The translations under genes were made by a program, and so were the position numbers. This document shows, piece by piece, positions 9,143-19,082 of a stretch of DNA of 64,000 nt (position 1 is its first letter; the number at the start of each line of letters is the position of its first letter). The notes below the pieces were generated by a model. It was not told where the DNA came from. It made no database searches and saw only the letters and a program-made list of their open reading frames with translations. Source of the stretch: Chthoniobacterales bacterium (lineage in GTDB: Bacteria; Verrucomicrobiota; Verrucomicrobiia; Chthoniobacterales; UBA10450); assembly GCA_035274845.1 (NCBI GenBank), contig DATENU010000010.1:186001-250000 (forward strand). The letters are read 5' to 3'.

Positions 9143-11542
9143 ATGCTAAACGACTTCCGTTACGCGCTCCGTCAGCTCATCAAAGCTCCAAGCTTCACCT
9201 TCGTCGCCATCATCACGCTCGCGCTCGGGATCGGCGCCTGCACGGCGATCTTCTCCGTCGTCAACACGGTGCTTCTCCGCCCGCTCGACGCTCCGGATTC
9301 CGACCGGCTGGTCGTGATTCGCGAGACGCAATTGCCGCAGTTTCCGGAGTTCTCCGTCTCGCCACCAAATTATCTCGACTGGGAAAAACAAACGAAGTCG
9401 TACGAATACCTCGCGGCCTATACCGGCGCATCCTTGAACCTGACCGGCGAAGGCGAACCGCAGCGGCTTGTCGGCCTGAAAGTGACCGGGCATTATTTTG
9501 ATGTCTATGGAGTGAAGCCGGTCCTCGGGCGCCTGTTGCTTCCGGAGGAAGACGCGCCTGGAAAAAACCACGTCGTGGTCCTGAGCCATGGATTTTGGCA
9601 GCGTGTCTTTGGCGGCACGAAGGATGTGATCGGCCGCTCGGTCCAGCTCAACGGCGAGCCGTACCAGATCGTGGGCGTGGCGCCGTATCTCGGAATCGCG
9701 AGCAAGGTCGATGTCTGGACGCCGATGGCGTTTAAGCCCGACGAAACCGACAACAAGGCGCGCGGCGGGCACTACATCAACGTCTGGGGCCGCCTGAAGC
9801 CCGGCGTTACGGTGAAGCAGGCAAAAGCCGAGCTCGATGTGATTGCCAACCAGCTCGCCGTCCAATATCCCGACCCGCAGAAAGGATGGGGCATTTTCAT
9901 GATGCCGCTCCAGGATTATCTCGTCCGCGACGTGCGGCCGGTTCTTTACACGCTACTTGGGGCGGTCGGCTGCGTTCTGCTGATCGCGTGCGCAAATCTG
10001 GCCAATCTTCTTCTCGCCCGCGCCACCGCGCGCCATCGCGAGATCTCCATTCGAGCGGCGCTCGGCGCCGGCCGTGGCCGCCTGGTCCGGCAACTTCTGA
10101 CTGAAAGCGTCGTGCTCGCGCTTTGCGGCGGAATCGCCGGGATCGTTCTGGCGAAATGGGGCCTCGATCTGCTTCTGGCGCTCGCGCCCACCACTCTTCC
10201 CCGGAGCACTGAGATCCATCTCGATTCCGGCGTTCTCCTGTTCTCGCTGGCGCTGAGCATCGTGACCGGCCTCTTATTCGGAATAGCACCAGCATGGCTC
10301 GCGGCTCGCGCGGATGTGAACGAAGCGTTGAAGCAGGGAACTCGCGGCTCGACCGAGGGCGGCGCGCGCGGCCGGCTGCGTAGCGCGCTTGTCGTCGCCG
10401 AAGTGGTCCTGGCTCTTGTTCTGCTCGGCGGCGCCGGGTTGCTCGCCCGCAGTTTCATGCAACTTGCCCACGTCGATCCCGGTTTCATCCCGGAAAACGC
10501 GACCACGCTCCGGCTCTCGTTGCCGCAGAAGAAATACGCCGAGCCAGAACAACAAAACGCGTTTGCCAACGCGCTGCTCGAACGCCTGAAAGACTTGCCC
10601 GGCGTGCAGGCGGTCGGCATTACCCATTCGATGCCGCTCGTCGGTGATTACGTTCTCGGCTTTAACATCGAGGGCCGGCCGCCGATCGACCCCGCCGATC
10701 TGCCGAACACGAACTATTACGCGGTCACGCCGGATTACTTTCGCGCCATGGGAATTCGGCTCGTGCGCGGCCGAGGGTTCACTCCGCAGGATGACGCGAA
10801 AGCGCCGCGCGTGGCGATTATCAACGAAACGATGGCCCGGCAATTTTTCCCGAACGAAGATCCCATCGGCAAACGGATCAACATCACGAATGGACCGGAC
10901 ACCTGGCGGCAGATCATCGGCATCGTCGGCGACATCAAACAATACGGCGTGGACAAGGCGACCAGCGCTCAATCTTACGAGCCGTTCGCCCAGGTCCCGT
11001 TCAGCTCGATCAACGTCGTAATCCGGACGAAAGGTTCGCCGGCCGCTTTGCTCAGTGCGCTTCGTCCCGCGGTTTACGCAGTCGACAAAGACCAGCCGAT
11101 CAGCACGATTCGCCCGCTCGAAGAAATCATGGCCGACAGTATTTCGCGGCAGCGTTTCGCGATGACGTTGCTGACCGTATTTTCGGCCGTGGCGCTCGTG
11201 ATCGCAGCGGTCGGCATTTACGGCGTGATGGCTTACAACGTCGTCCAGCGGACCGGCGAATTCGGGATTCGGATGGCGCTCGGCGCGCAGCAGGGTGACG
11301 TGCTGCGGCTGGTTCTGACGCAAGGCGGCAAGCTAATTGGCCTGGGTCTGTTGATCGGGTTGCTCGCCACGGTCGCCGCTTCCTACGCAATGCGCTCGAT
11401 TCTCTTCAACACCAGCGCCTTCGATCCGCTCACCCTGACCACCATCACGCTCGTCCTCGCAGCGGTAGCCCTGGTCGCCTGCTTCTTCCCCGCGAATCGA
11501 GCCACCAAGGTGAACCCGATCGAGGCGTTGAGGGCGGAGTGA
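9143..11542 (+). CDS. ADOP-family permease (5 of 10 in array)
   Basis: 799 residues starting MLNDFRYALRQLIKAPSF. The first periplasmic domain contains SPPNYLDWEKQTKSYE. The central FtsX half has [41 protein letters not shown] split around a membrane turn, and the C-terminal half has QRTGEFGIRMALGAQ. It ends [16 protein letters not shown]. One helix, a periplasmic domain, four helices, a second periplasmic domain and three helices can be traced. It groups loosely with the two genes that follow rather than with the preceding pair. The start is supported by the shared N-terminal signature and by the 22-bp gap to the upstream stop. Confidence 0.9.
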   Translation: MLNDFRYALRQLIKAPSFTFVAIITLALGIGACTAIFSVVNTVLLRPLDAPDSDRLVVIRETQLPQFPEFSVSPPNYLDWEKQTKSYEYLAAYTGASLNLTGEGEPQRLVGLKVTGHYFDVYGVKPVLGRLLLPEEDAPGKNHVVVLSHGFWQRVFGGTKDVIGRSVQLNGEPYQIVGVAPYLGIASKVDVWTPMAFKPDETDNKARGGHYINVWGRLKPGVTVKQAKAELDVIANQLAVQYPDPQKGWGIFMMPLQDYLVRDVRPVLYTLLGAVGCVLLIACANLANLLLARATARHREISIRAALGAGRGRLVRQLLTESVVLALCGGIAGIVLAKWGLDLLLALAPTTLPRSTEIHLDSGVLLFSLALSIVTGLLFGIAPAWLAARADVNEALKQGTRGSTEGGARGRLRSALVVAEVVLALVLLGGAGLLARSFMQLAHVDPGFIPENATTLRLSLPQKKYAEPEQQNAFANALLERLKDLPGVQAVGITHSMPLVGDYVLGFNIEGRPPIDPADLPNTNYYAVTPDYFRAMGIRLVRGRGFTPQDDAKAPRVAIINETMARQFFPNEDPIGKRINITNGPDTWRQIIGIVGDIKQYGVDKATSAQSYEPFAQVPFSSINVVIRTKGSPAALLSALRPAVYAVDKDQPISTIRPLEEIMADSISRQRFAMTLLTVFSAVALVIAAVGIYGVMAYNVVQRTGEFGIRMALGAQQGDVLRLVLTQGGKLIGLGLLIGLLATVAASYAMRSILFNTSAFDPLTLTTITLVLAAVALVACFFPANRATKVNPIEALRAE

Positions 11543-11547
11543 AGAAA

Positions 11548-11578
11548 GTGACGAGTGACATGTGACGAGTGACGTGAA
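11548..11578 (+). repeat. Heptanucleotide array, GTGACNN type
   Basis: Units GTGACGA, GTGACAT, GTGACGA and GTGACGT are in exact 7-bp register and are followed by GAA and the ATG of the next permease. The same ending recurs before the gene at 14032. Confidence 0.8.
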
Positions 11579-14002
11579 ATGACGGACTTACGCTACGCCT
11601 TCCGCCAGTTGATTAGATCGCCGAGCTTCAGTGCCACGGCGATCATCGCGCTCGCCCTCGGGATCGGCGCCACGACAGCGATGTTCGCGGTCATTTACGC
11701 ATTTCTGCTCCGGCCGCTGCCGTACACGGATCCGGACAAACTGGTCATGCTTCAATCGCGGGGAACCCGCACGGGAAATGATGTCGGCGTAAACTATCTC
11801 GACTTCGTCGACTGGAAGAAACAGAGCCAGAGCTTCTCGGACATCGCCTTTTTCAATCTCCGCTGGAACGGCAATATCGAATCGCCCGGCGGAATGACGG
11901 AGACGCTCAAGACCACTTTTACGACCGCGAACCTGTTCTCGTTGCTCGGCGTCCAGCCGATGCTGGGGCGCGATCTCACTCCTGCCGATGATGAAGAGAA
12001 GGCGCCGAAAGTCATCATGATCAGCGAACGGGTTTGGAAAAAAACCTTCGGCGGCGATCCGAACGTGATTGGGCGCACTATCCGCCTCGACGGCGGCACA
12101 CCCCGCACGGTGGTTGGCGTTATGCCCGCTGGATTCCGTTTCCCGGTCCAGACCGACCTCTGGGTCCCGATGGCGTCCGTCTTCGGCAAAACCACCAACC
12201 GCGAGTGGCGCGCGGATCAGGCGATGGGCCGGCTCAAACCTAACGTCACGGTTGCGGAGGCGCAGGCTGAAATGACGCTGATCGCCCAGCAGCTGGCGCA
12301 GCTGTATCCGAATACCAACAAGGAGGTGGGCGCGGCGGTCGTGCCCTTGCGCGATCATACCACCGGCAATGTTCGATTCTCGCTGGTGCTTTTGCTCGCC
12401 TCGTGCGGCGGCGTGCTTCTGATTGCGTGCGCAAACGTTAGCCAGCTTTTGCTCGCCCGCGGCACGACAAGCGAACGCGAACTTTCCATTCGTGCCGCCC
12501 TTGGCGCCAGCCGCTGGCGGCTTGCTCGACAGGTCCTTGCGGAAAGCGCCTTGCTCGCGATCAGCGGCAGTATCGCGGGCGCGTTGCTTGCGTTCTGGCT
12601 GGTCGGCAGCGTTGCCGCCGCGATCCCGGTCGAGCTTCCGTTCTGGATTCGGATCGATCTGAACCCGAGCGTGCTGATTTTCGCCATCGGCATTTCCGGC
12701 CTCACCACTTTGCTCGCGGGATTTCTTCCGGCCTGGCAGTCCGCGCGGGTCGAGATTTCGCAATCGTTGAAAACATCGAGCGGAACGGTGGCCGGCACGG
12801 GACGACGGGCGCGCGAGCTTCTTACGGCCGCGCAGGTGGCGATTTCGGTGATTCTCCTCGTGGGAGCGAGTCTCGTTCTCCGCAGTTTGCTCAAATTGAA
12901 TGAGGTGAATCCGGGATTCGATCCTCACCAGACGGTGATGATGGAAGTGAACCCGACCTACGTCGGCGATGAACCGTCGCAAACGCGCGCCGATCGTTAC
13001 GCGCGCCTGCTCCAGCGAATCAGCCAGTTGCCGGAAGTGGAGTCGGCCGCAGCCAACAACAGCCCGCCCTTCGTCCCGCAACGACCGTGGAACCGCCTCG
13101 CCTTCACCGCCGAAGGTCAATCGGACGACGAACAACGCGCGAACCCGCGCCCCAATTTCCAAACCGTGAGCCCGGAATATTTCCGGCTTCTCCGCATTCC
13201 ATTGCTGCGCGGTCGCGCGTTCCAGGACAGCGATACGATGGAAGCCACGCGCGTTTGCGTGATGAGCCAGCGGCTCGCCGAGAAAGTTTTCCCGGGCCAG
13301 GACCCGCTCGGCAGACGCATCACCATGGGCAGGCCCGACGATGAAGGCGGTCCGAATTGGATGACCGTGGTCGGCGTGGTGGGCGACGTGCGTCACCAGG
13401 CGCTGGGAAATGAAGCCGGGCCGGATCTTTACAACACGAGTCTCCAACTCGCCTGGAAGCAGATGCATTTTCTGGTGCGAGTGCGCGAAGGAATCAAGCC
13501 GCTGAGCATCGTGCCGTCGCTCCGCAAAGAAATGGCGGTCGTCGCGCCGGAAGTTGGCGTTTTCAACTTCGTTTCGTTCGGGGACGAGGTGACAAACTCT
13601 CTCTGGCAACAGCGGCTCCGCGGATGGCTCCTGGGATTTTTCTCAGTGGTCGCTCTGGCGTTGGCGGCAACGGGGTTGTATGGCGCGATCGCCTACGGCG
13701 TCGCGCAACGGACCCGTGAGATCGGGGTGCGGATGACGCTCGGCGCCGATCGTGCCGCCGTTCTGCGACTGGTGCTCGGACAGGGAATGCGCGCAGTCGC
13801 GTTCGGAATTCTGGCCGGCGTGGGCGGCGCCCTTCTGCTTTCGCGCGTGGTGAGCGCATCGCTTTTCGGCATTAACGCGAACGATCTCGCCAGTTACGCC
13901 GGAGCGACTCTTCTCCTCGCCGCCACCGCGGCAATCGCCGCCTTGATTCCGGCGCGCCGCGCCAGCCAGGTGAATCCGATGGAAGCGCTGAGAACAGAAT
14001 GA
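11579..14002 (+). CDS. ADOP-family permease (6 of 10 in array)
   Basis: 807 residues starting MTDLRYAFRQLIRSPSF. Characteristic blocks are NYLDFVDWKKQSQSF in the first periplasmic domain, CANVSQLLLARGTTSERELSIR in the central FtsX half, and NNSPPFVPQRPWNR in the second periplasmic domain. It ends [15 protein letters not shown]. It is closely colinear with the following gene (identical GATTAMFAVIYAFLLRPLPY and PFWIRIDLNP blocks), so these two form a second recent duplication pair. Even the leader heptamer array is duplicated. The spacing to that gene is 29 bp. Confidence 0.9.
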   Translation: MTDLRYAFRQLIRSPSFSATAIIALALGIGATTAMFAVIYAFLLRPLPYTDPDKLVMLQSRGTRTGNDVGVNYLDFVDWKKQSQSFSDIAFFNLRWNGNIESPGGMTETLKTTFTTANLFSLLGVQPMLGRDLTPADDEEKAPKVIMISERVWKKTFGGDPNVIGRTIRLDGGTPRTVVGVMPAGFRFPVQTDLWVPMASVFGKTTNREWRADQAMGRLKPNVTVAEAQAEMTLIAQQLAQLYPNTNKEVGAAVVPLRDHTTGNVRFSLVLLLASCGGVLLIACANVSQLLLARGTTSERELSIRAALGASRWRLARQVLAESALLAISGSIAGALLAFWLVGSVAAAIPVELPFWIRIDLNPSVLIFAIGISGLTTLLAGFLPAWQSARVEISQSLKTSSGTVAGTGRRARELLTAAQVAISVILLVGASLVLRSLLKLNEVNPGFDPHQTVMMEVNPTYVGDEPSQTRADRYARLLQRISQLPEVESAAANNSPPFVPQRPWNRLAFTAEGQSDDEQRANPRPNFQTVSPEYFRLLRIPLLRGRAFQDSDTMEATRVCVMSQRLAEKVFPGQDPLGRRITMGRPDDEGGPNWMTVVGVVGDVRHQALGNEAGPDLYNTSLQLAWKQMHFLVRVREGIKPLSIVPSLRKEMAVVAPEVGVFNFVSFGDEVTNSLWQQRLRGWLLGFFSVVALALAATGLYGAIAYGVAQRTREIGVRMTLGADRAAVLRLVLGQGMRAVAFGILAGVGGALLLSRVVSASLFGINANDLASYAGATLLLAATAAIAALIPARRASQVNPMEALRTE

Positions 14003-14007
14003 CGAAA

Positions 14008-14031
14008 GTGACGTGTGACGAGTGACGTGAA
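14008..14031 (+). repeat. Heptanucleotide array, GTGACNN type
   Basis: Three units (GTGACGT, GTGACGA, GTGACGT) plus GAA abut the ATG of the next permease, a near copy of the array before 11579. Confidence 0.75.
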
Positions 14032-16473
14032 ATGACTGACTTACGCTACGCTTTCCGGCAGCTCGTTAAATCGCCCAGCTTCAGTGCAACGGCGATCGTC
14101 GCGCTGGCCCTGGGGATTGGCGCGACGACGGCGATGTTCGCGGTGATCTACGCGTTTCTGCTCCGCCCGTTGCCCTACGCAAATCCGGATCAGCTCGTCA
14201 TGCTGCAATCGCGGAACGTGACCACGGGAAACGATCTCGGCGTTAACTACCTCGACTTCCTGGATTGGCGAAAAGAGAGCCGCAGCTTTTCCGATGTCGC
14301 CTTCTGCAATCTGTTCTGGAACGGCAACGTCGAATCGCCCGCCGGCTCGACTGAGACAGTCAAGACGACCTTCACCACCGCAAACTTGTTCTCCCTCCTT
14401 GGCGTGCAGCCAATGCTCGGCCGCGATCTCACTCCCGCCGACGATGAACCGAACGCGCCGAAAGTGCTGCTGATCAGCGAACGACTCTGGAAAAGAACCT
14501 TCGGCGGCGATCCCAACATCATCGGGCGGGATATCCGCCTCAGCGGGACGCCGCGCGCGGTCGTCGGCGTCATGCCCACCGGTTTCCGTTTCCCATCGCA
14601 AACCGACCTTTGGGTTCCCGTGGGCTCAGTCTACGGCATGGCGTGGACGTCCGGGGCCACGAATAGCAACAAGGACCGCGCCTGGCGATCCGATCAGGCC
14701 ATAGCCCGGCTCAAGCCCGGCGTGACGATGCAGACGGCGCAGAGCGAGATGAGCGTGATCGCGGAACGTCTGGCCCAACAATATCCGGACACGAACAAGC
14801 TCGTCGGCGCAGCGGTCGTTCCGTTGCGCGATCACGTTGCCGGCAACGTCCGTTTCTCATTGCTCCTCCTGCTGGCGGCATGCGGTGGCGTTCTCCTCAT
14901 CGCGTGCGCAAACGTCAGCCAGCTTCTCCTGGCGCGCGCCACGACGCGGCACCGTGAACTTTCGGTTCGCGCCGCCCTGGGGGCGAGCCGCTGGCGACTC
15001 GCGCGGCAGGCCCTCACGGAAAGCGCCTTGCTCGCGATCGTTGGAAGTATCGTCGGCGCGTTGCTGGCCGTTTGGCTTGTCGATGTGGTGACGAAGGCCA
15101 TCCCGATCGAGCTGCCGTTCTGGATCCGGATCGATCTCAATCCGTTCGTGCTCGGCTTCACCATCCTCGCTTCAGGCCTGACCACGTTGCTCGCCGGGTC
15201 GCTTCCAGCGTTCCAAAGCGCGCGCGTTGAAATCGCCCAATCGATGAAATCGAGCGCCGGTCCGGTCGTCGGCGCCGGCGCCCGCGCCCGCGAGCTGCTG
15301 ACCGCCGCGCAGGTTGCGATCTCGATCGTTCTTCTCGTCGGCGCCAGTCTTGTCCTGCGGAGCCTCTTAAAACTGGGCGAGGTGAATCCCGGCTTCGATC
15401 CAAGCCACGTCGTGATGATGACAGTTAATCCGACTTACCAGGGCGAGGAGCCGGAGCAGACGATGCTGGATCGTTACTCGCGCTTGATGCAGCGCCTCAG
15501 CGAAATGCCGGGAGTCGAATCGGTCGCGGTGAATAACAGTCCGCCCTTCGTTCCCCAGGGACCCTGGAACCGCAGCCAGGTCGTGGGCGAAACCCAGCCG
15601 GTTTCGCCATCGCTCAATCCGATCGCCAATTTCCAGAGCGTGAGCCCGGATTATTTTCGGGTGCTCCGCATTCCGCTGGTGCGCGGACGCTTTTTCTCGG
15701 CGGCGGACAAGCTGGGCGAGCCGCGCGTTTGCATCGTGAGCGAACGGCTTGCGAAAGCGCTTTGGCCTAACGAGGACCCGGTCGGCCGGACCTTGCGCTC
15801 GCAGTGGCCGGGCTCGACCGCACCGCCCAACACCTTGATGACCGTGGTCGGTGTCGTCGGCGACGTGCGGGATCAGGCCCTGGAGCGCGAGGCCGGGCCG
15901 GGTCTTTACCGGCCCATTTTGCAGGGCGTCTGGAAGCAGCTGTATTTTCTCGTCCGCGCCCGCGGTAATGCGCTCGCTCTGGCGCCGGCGATTCGCCGCG
16001 AGATCGCGAGCGCTGCGCCGGAAGTAGGCGTCTACCATTTCGTCTCGCTCGAACAGGAAGTCGCGAACTCCCTCTGGCAATCGCGGCTCCGTGGCTGGCT
16101 CCTGGGATTTTTCTCGATGGTGGCGCTGGCGCTCGCGGCCACCGGTCTCTCCGGCGCGATCGCCTACGGCGTGGCGCAACGAACGCGCGAGATCGGCGTG
16201 CGCATGGCGCTCGGCGCAACGCGCCCCGCTATTCTTCGGCTTGTTCTGGGCCAGGGAATGCGCGCCGTCGTTCTCGGCCTGGTCGCGGGAATAATTGGAG
16301 CCATCGTGGTGTCGCGTCTTCTCCGCGCATCCTTGTTCGGGATCAGCGCAGACGATCTCGCCAGTTATACCGGAGCAACCCTGCTTCTCGCCGCGACCGC
16401 AGTCGTGGCCGCTTTGATTCCCGCCCGCCGCGCCACCCAGGTCAACCCCACGGAAGCGTTACGAACAGAATGA
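14032..16473 (+). CDS. ADOP-family permease (7 of 10 in array)
   Basis: 813 residues starting MTDLRYAFRQLVKSPSF, the partner of the preceding gene. It differs mainly by a short insertion in the first periplasmic domain (around residues 200-215, containing GMAWTSGATNSNKD) and by scattered periplasmic substitutions. The central block CANVSQLLLARATTRHRELSVR and the C-terminal QRTREIGVRMALGA are intact. The tail is RRATQVNPTEALRTE. An eight-helix topology is expected. After its stop there is a single GTGACGA unit and then unrelated sequence before the next leader array. Confidence 0.9.
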   Translation: MTDLRYAFRQLVKSPSFSATAIVALALGIGATTAMFAVIYAFLLRPLPYANPDQLVMLQSRNVTTGNDLGVNYLDFLDWRKESRSFSDVAFCNLFWNGNVESPAGSTETVKTTFTTANLFSLLGVQPMLGRDLTPADDEPNAPKVLLISERLWKRTFGGDPNIIGRDIRLSGTPRAVVGVMPTGFRFPSQTDLWVPVGSVYGMAWTSGATNSNKDRAWRSDQAIARLKPGVTMQTAQSEMSVIAERLAQQYPDTNKLVGAAVVPLRDHVAGNVRFSLLLLLAACGGVLLIACANVSQLLLARATTRHRELSVRAALGASRWRLARQALTESALLAIVGSIVGALLAVWLVDVVTKAIPIELPFWIRIDLNPFVLGFTILASGLTTLLAGSLPAFQSARVEIAQSMKSSAGPVVGAGARARELLTAAQVAISIVLLVGASLVLRSLLKLGEVNPGFDPSHVVMMTVNPTYQGEEPEQTMLDRYSRLMQRLSEMPGVESVAVNNSPPFVPQGPWNRSQVVGETQPVSPSLNPIANFQSVSPDYFRVLRIPLVRGRFFSAADKLGEPRVCIVSERLAKALWPNEDPVGRTLRSQWPGSTAPPNTLMTVVGVVGDVRDQALEREAGPGLYRPILQGVWKQLYFLVRARGNALALAPAIRREIASAAPEVGVYHFVSLEQEVANSLWQSRLRGWLLGFFSMVALALAATGLSGAIAYGVAQRTREIGVRMALGATRPAILRLVLGQGMRAVVLGLVAGIIGAIVVSRLLRASLFGISADDLASYTGATLLLAATAVVAALIPARRATQVNPTEALRTE

Positions 16474-16510
16474 AGCAAGTGACGAGAAACTACAGGTTCT
16501 GAGATCCGCC

Positions 16511-16542
16511 AATCGAAAATCGAAATTCGAGAATCGAAAATT
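16511..16542 (+). repeat. Heptanucleotide array, AATCGAA type
   Basis: Units AATCGAA, AATCGAA, ATTCGAG and AATCGAA followed by AATT end at the ATG at 16543. The same arrangement recurs at 19051-19082 before the sister gene. Confidence 0.8.
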
Positions 16543-19002
16543 ATGATGACCGACATCCGCTACGGCTTACGCCAACTCATCAAGCACCCCGCCTTCACCA
16601 TCATCGCGATCCTTACCCTCGCGCTCGGGATCGGGGCGAACACCGCGATCTTTAGCGTAGTCAACGCCGTTCTCCTGAAACCACTGCCGTTTCCCGAACC
16701 GGACCAGCTCATTGCCGTCGGGATGACCGATACGCGGCAGAAGGGGGAAACGAATTTGGGTTCGCTTTCGTATCCGGACTTCTTCGATTTCCGGGACCAA
16801 AACCGGACGCTCGCGAGCATTGCCGTCTACGCCGACCGATCGTTCGCGCTCACCGGTGAGGAAGGAGCGACCAGTCTGCACGGGGTGAAAGCCAGCGCGG
16901 AATTTTTCGACGTGCTCGGCATCAAGCCCAAAATGGGGCGCGCTTTCGTGCGGGAAGATGAACAGGGCGGTGGCGGCCCGGGCGGATTCAAGGTCCTTAT
17001 TAGTGACGAGTTTTGGAAGAAACATTTCGCGGGTGATTCAAATGTGATCGGCCGCCCCGTCACGCTCGACCGGCGTCCGCACACCGTGATCGGCGTCCTG
17101 CCGGCGGGATTTCAGTTCCCGATCCAAAACGATGCGACTGATTTCTATGTCTCAATTGCGGAAGACGCCGCGAACCCCGACGGCTCGCAGCCGCAAACAA
17201 AGCAGCGCGGCAGCCACAGTCTCCGGGCAGTGGCTCGATTGAAACCGGGCGCGAGCGTTGCCCAGGCGAATTCGGATTTGTCCGCGATCGCCGAGGCGCT
17301 CTCGAAACAATATCCCGAGTCGAATACCCATTTCGGCGTGCTGGCGAAACCGCTGCGCGAGGAGATGATCGGCGACGTCCGCACCGCGTTATACATTCTC
17401 TTTGGCGCCGTCGTCTGCGTGCTCCTGATTGCCAACGCCAACGTCGCGAATCTTCTCCTGGCTCGCGCGTCGGCCCGTGGAAAAGAGATCGCATTACGCG
17501 CGGCGATGGGGGCAAGTCGCTTTCGCATTATCCGGCAATTGCTCACCGAAAGCGTCCTGCTAGCCGGCTTGGGGGGGCTCCTGGGTTTGGTGATCGCCCA
17601 ATGGGGAACCGAAGCGCTCATCAAAACCGTCCCGCAAAACATTCCGCGCATCAGCACCATTCAGCTCGATGCCTCGGTGCTGATTTTCACGCTGCTGGTT
17701 TCGCTGGCGACCGGCGTGATTTTCGGCCTTGTCCCCGCCTGGCAGGCCTCACACGTCGATCTCAACAGTTCGCTCAAATCCGGCAGCCGCACCGGTAGCG
17801 CGGGAGAAGGAAAGGGTCGCATCCGCAACGCCCTCATCGTGGCCGAGGTCGCGCTCGCGCTGGTCCTCCTGATTTCCGCCGGCCTCCTGATTCAGAGCTT
17901 CGCGCGGCTCGGCCGGGTCCAGCCAGGAGTGCGCACCGAACGTCTTCTCACCGCGCGCCTCGGCCTGCCGGATGTCGCTTATCCAAAGAACGAAAACATC
18001 ATCATGTTCTTCGACCAGTTTCTGTCCCGGGTCCGCGCCATTCCCGGAGTGGAATCGGCCAGCGCGATCCTTCCGCTCCCCTTGAGCGGAGGCAACATGG
18101 TTACCTCTTTCGATGACGCGGACAACCCGCTTCCGGATGGGCAGCGTCCCGGCGCACCGGTTCGCATTATCGCGACGGATTATTTCAAGACCATGGGGAT
18201 TCCACTCCGGCAAGGCCGGGTCTTCGATGAACGCGATCGATTTGAATCCGCGCCCGTCGTCATCGTGAATGAACGCTTCGCCCAGAAATTTTTTCCCGGG
18301 CAGAATGTGATCGGCAAACGAATCATGCCCGGCTTTGCCGCCGATGACACCGGGGAAAAGATGCGCGAAATCGTCGGTGTCGTCGGAAACGTAAAACATC
18401 TTTCCCTCAAGAACGAAGACTCGCCGGAAATGTATCTGCCTCAGACGCAAATACCGTTCGGCGTCATGTCGCTTGTCATTCGAACCAGCGTTTCGAATCC
18501 CAACGCCCTCACGAATTCTGTCCGGAAAGAATTGGCGGCGATCGACGCATCGGTGCCGCTGACCAAGGTGAGTGTGTTCGACGAATATATCTCGAAATCG
18601 CTGGCGCGGCCGCGCTTCAACACGCTCTTGCTTTCGATCTTCGCTGGCACCGCCCTGGTCCTGACCGCGATCGGAATTTACGGCGTGCTGGCCTACTCCG
18701 TCGCGCAACGGACGAGCGAGATCGGAATCCGAATCGCGCTCGGCGCGGGGAAGAGCTCGATCTTCCGCCTCATCGTCGGGCAGGCGATGACGCTGGTCGG
18801 CGTTAGCCTGGTCCTGGGATTGGCAGGTGCATTCGCGGCGACCCGATTATTGAACAGCCTTCTCTTCGGCGTCGGCGCGTCCGATCCGGGAACGTTCGCC
18901 GGAATTGTCCTGCTCGTTTCCGTCGTCGCGTTTATCGCCGCCTGGCTGCCTGCTCGCCGCGCCACTCGCGTCGATCCCATCATCGCCTTGCGCGCCGAAT
19001 GA
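16543..19002 (+). CDS. ADOP-family permease (8 of 10 in array)
   Basis: 819 residues. Tandem ATGs at 16543 and 16546 leave the exact start open ([18 protein letters not shown]). A distinctive feature is a Gly-rich loop [16 protein letters not shown] in the first periplasmic domain, shared only with the next gene. The central FtsX half reads [22 protein letters not shown] and the C-terminal half [15 protein letters not shown]. The tail is [15 protein letters not shown]. It forms the third duplication pair with the gene at 19083. The membrane plan is as in the other members, with no ATPase domain and no peptidase domain. Confidence 0.9.
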   Translation: MMTDIRYGLRQLIKHPAFTIIAILTLALGIGANTAIFSVVNAVLLKPLPFPEPDQLIAVGMTDTRQKGETNLGSLSYPDFFDFRDQNRTLASIAVYADRSFALTGEEGATSLHGVKASAEFFDVLGIKPKMGRAFVREDEQGGGGPGGFKVLISDEFWKKHFAGDSNVIGRPVTLDRRPHTVIGVLPAGFQFPIQNDATDFYVSIAEDAANPDGSQPQTKQRGSHSLRAVARLKPGASVAQANSDLSAIAEALSKQYPESNTHFGVLAKPLREEMIGDVRTALYILFGAVVCVLLIANANVANLLLARASARGKEIALRAAMGASRFRIIRQLLTESVLLAGLGGLLGLVIAQWGTEALIKTVPQNIPRISTIQLDASVLIFTLLVSLATGVIFGLVPAWQASHVDLNSSLKSGSRTGSAGEGKGRIRNALIVAEVALALVLLISAGLLIQSFARLGRVQPGVRTERLLTARLGLPDVAYPKNENIIMFFDQFLSRVRAIPGVESASAILPLPLSGGNMVTSFDDADNPLPDGQRPGAPVRIIATDYFKTMGIPLRQGRVFDERDRFESAPVVIVNERFAQKFFPGQNVIGKRIMPGFAADDTGEKMREIVGVVGNVKHLSLKNEDSPEMYLPQTQIPFGVMSLVIRTSVSNPNALTNSVRKELAAIDASVPLTKVSVFDEYISKSLARPRFNTLLLSIFAGTALVLTAIGIYGVLAYSVAQRTSEIGIRIALGAGKSSIFRLIVGQAMTLVGVSLVLGLAGAFAATRLLNSLLFGVGASDPGTFAGIVLLVSVVAFIAAWLPARRATRVDPIIALRAE

Positions 19003-19009
19003 CGAAGAA

Positions 19010-19082
19010 GTGACGTGTGACAAGTGACAGGTGACGAGATGAACCAGGTCAATCGAGAATCGAAATTCGAAAATCGAAAATT
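19010..19082 (+). repeat. Two consecutive heptanucleotide arrays (GTGACNN then AATCGAA type)
   Basis: 19010-19039 contains GTGACGT, GTGACAA, GTGACAG and GTGACGA; 19051-19082 contains AATCGAG, AATCGAA, ATTCGAA, AATCGAA and AATT, ending at the ATG at 19083. The order of the two types is the same as at 6630-6705. Confidence 0.8.

Noticed and set aside
11588-13609. 673-codon open frame opposite a permease gene
   Set aside because: It is antisense to a clear permease. Long antisense frames are expected in GC-rich genes, and the translation is rich in Arg/His without domains.
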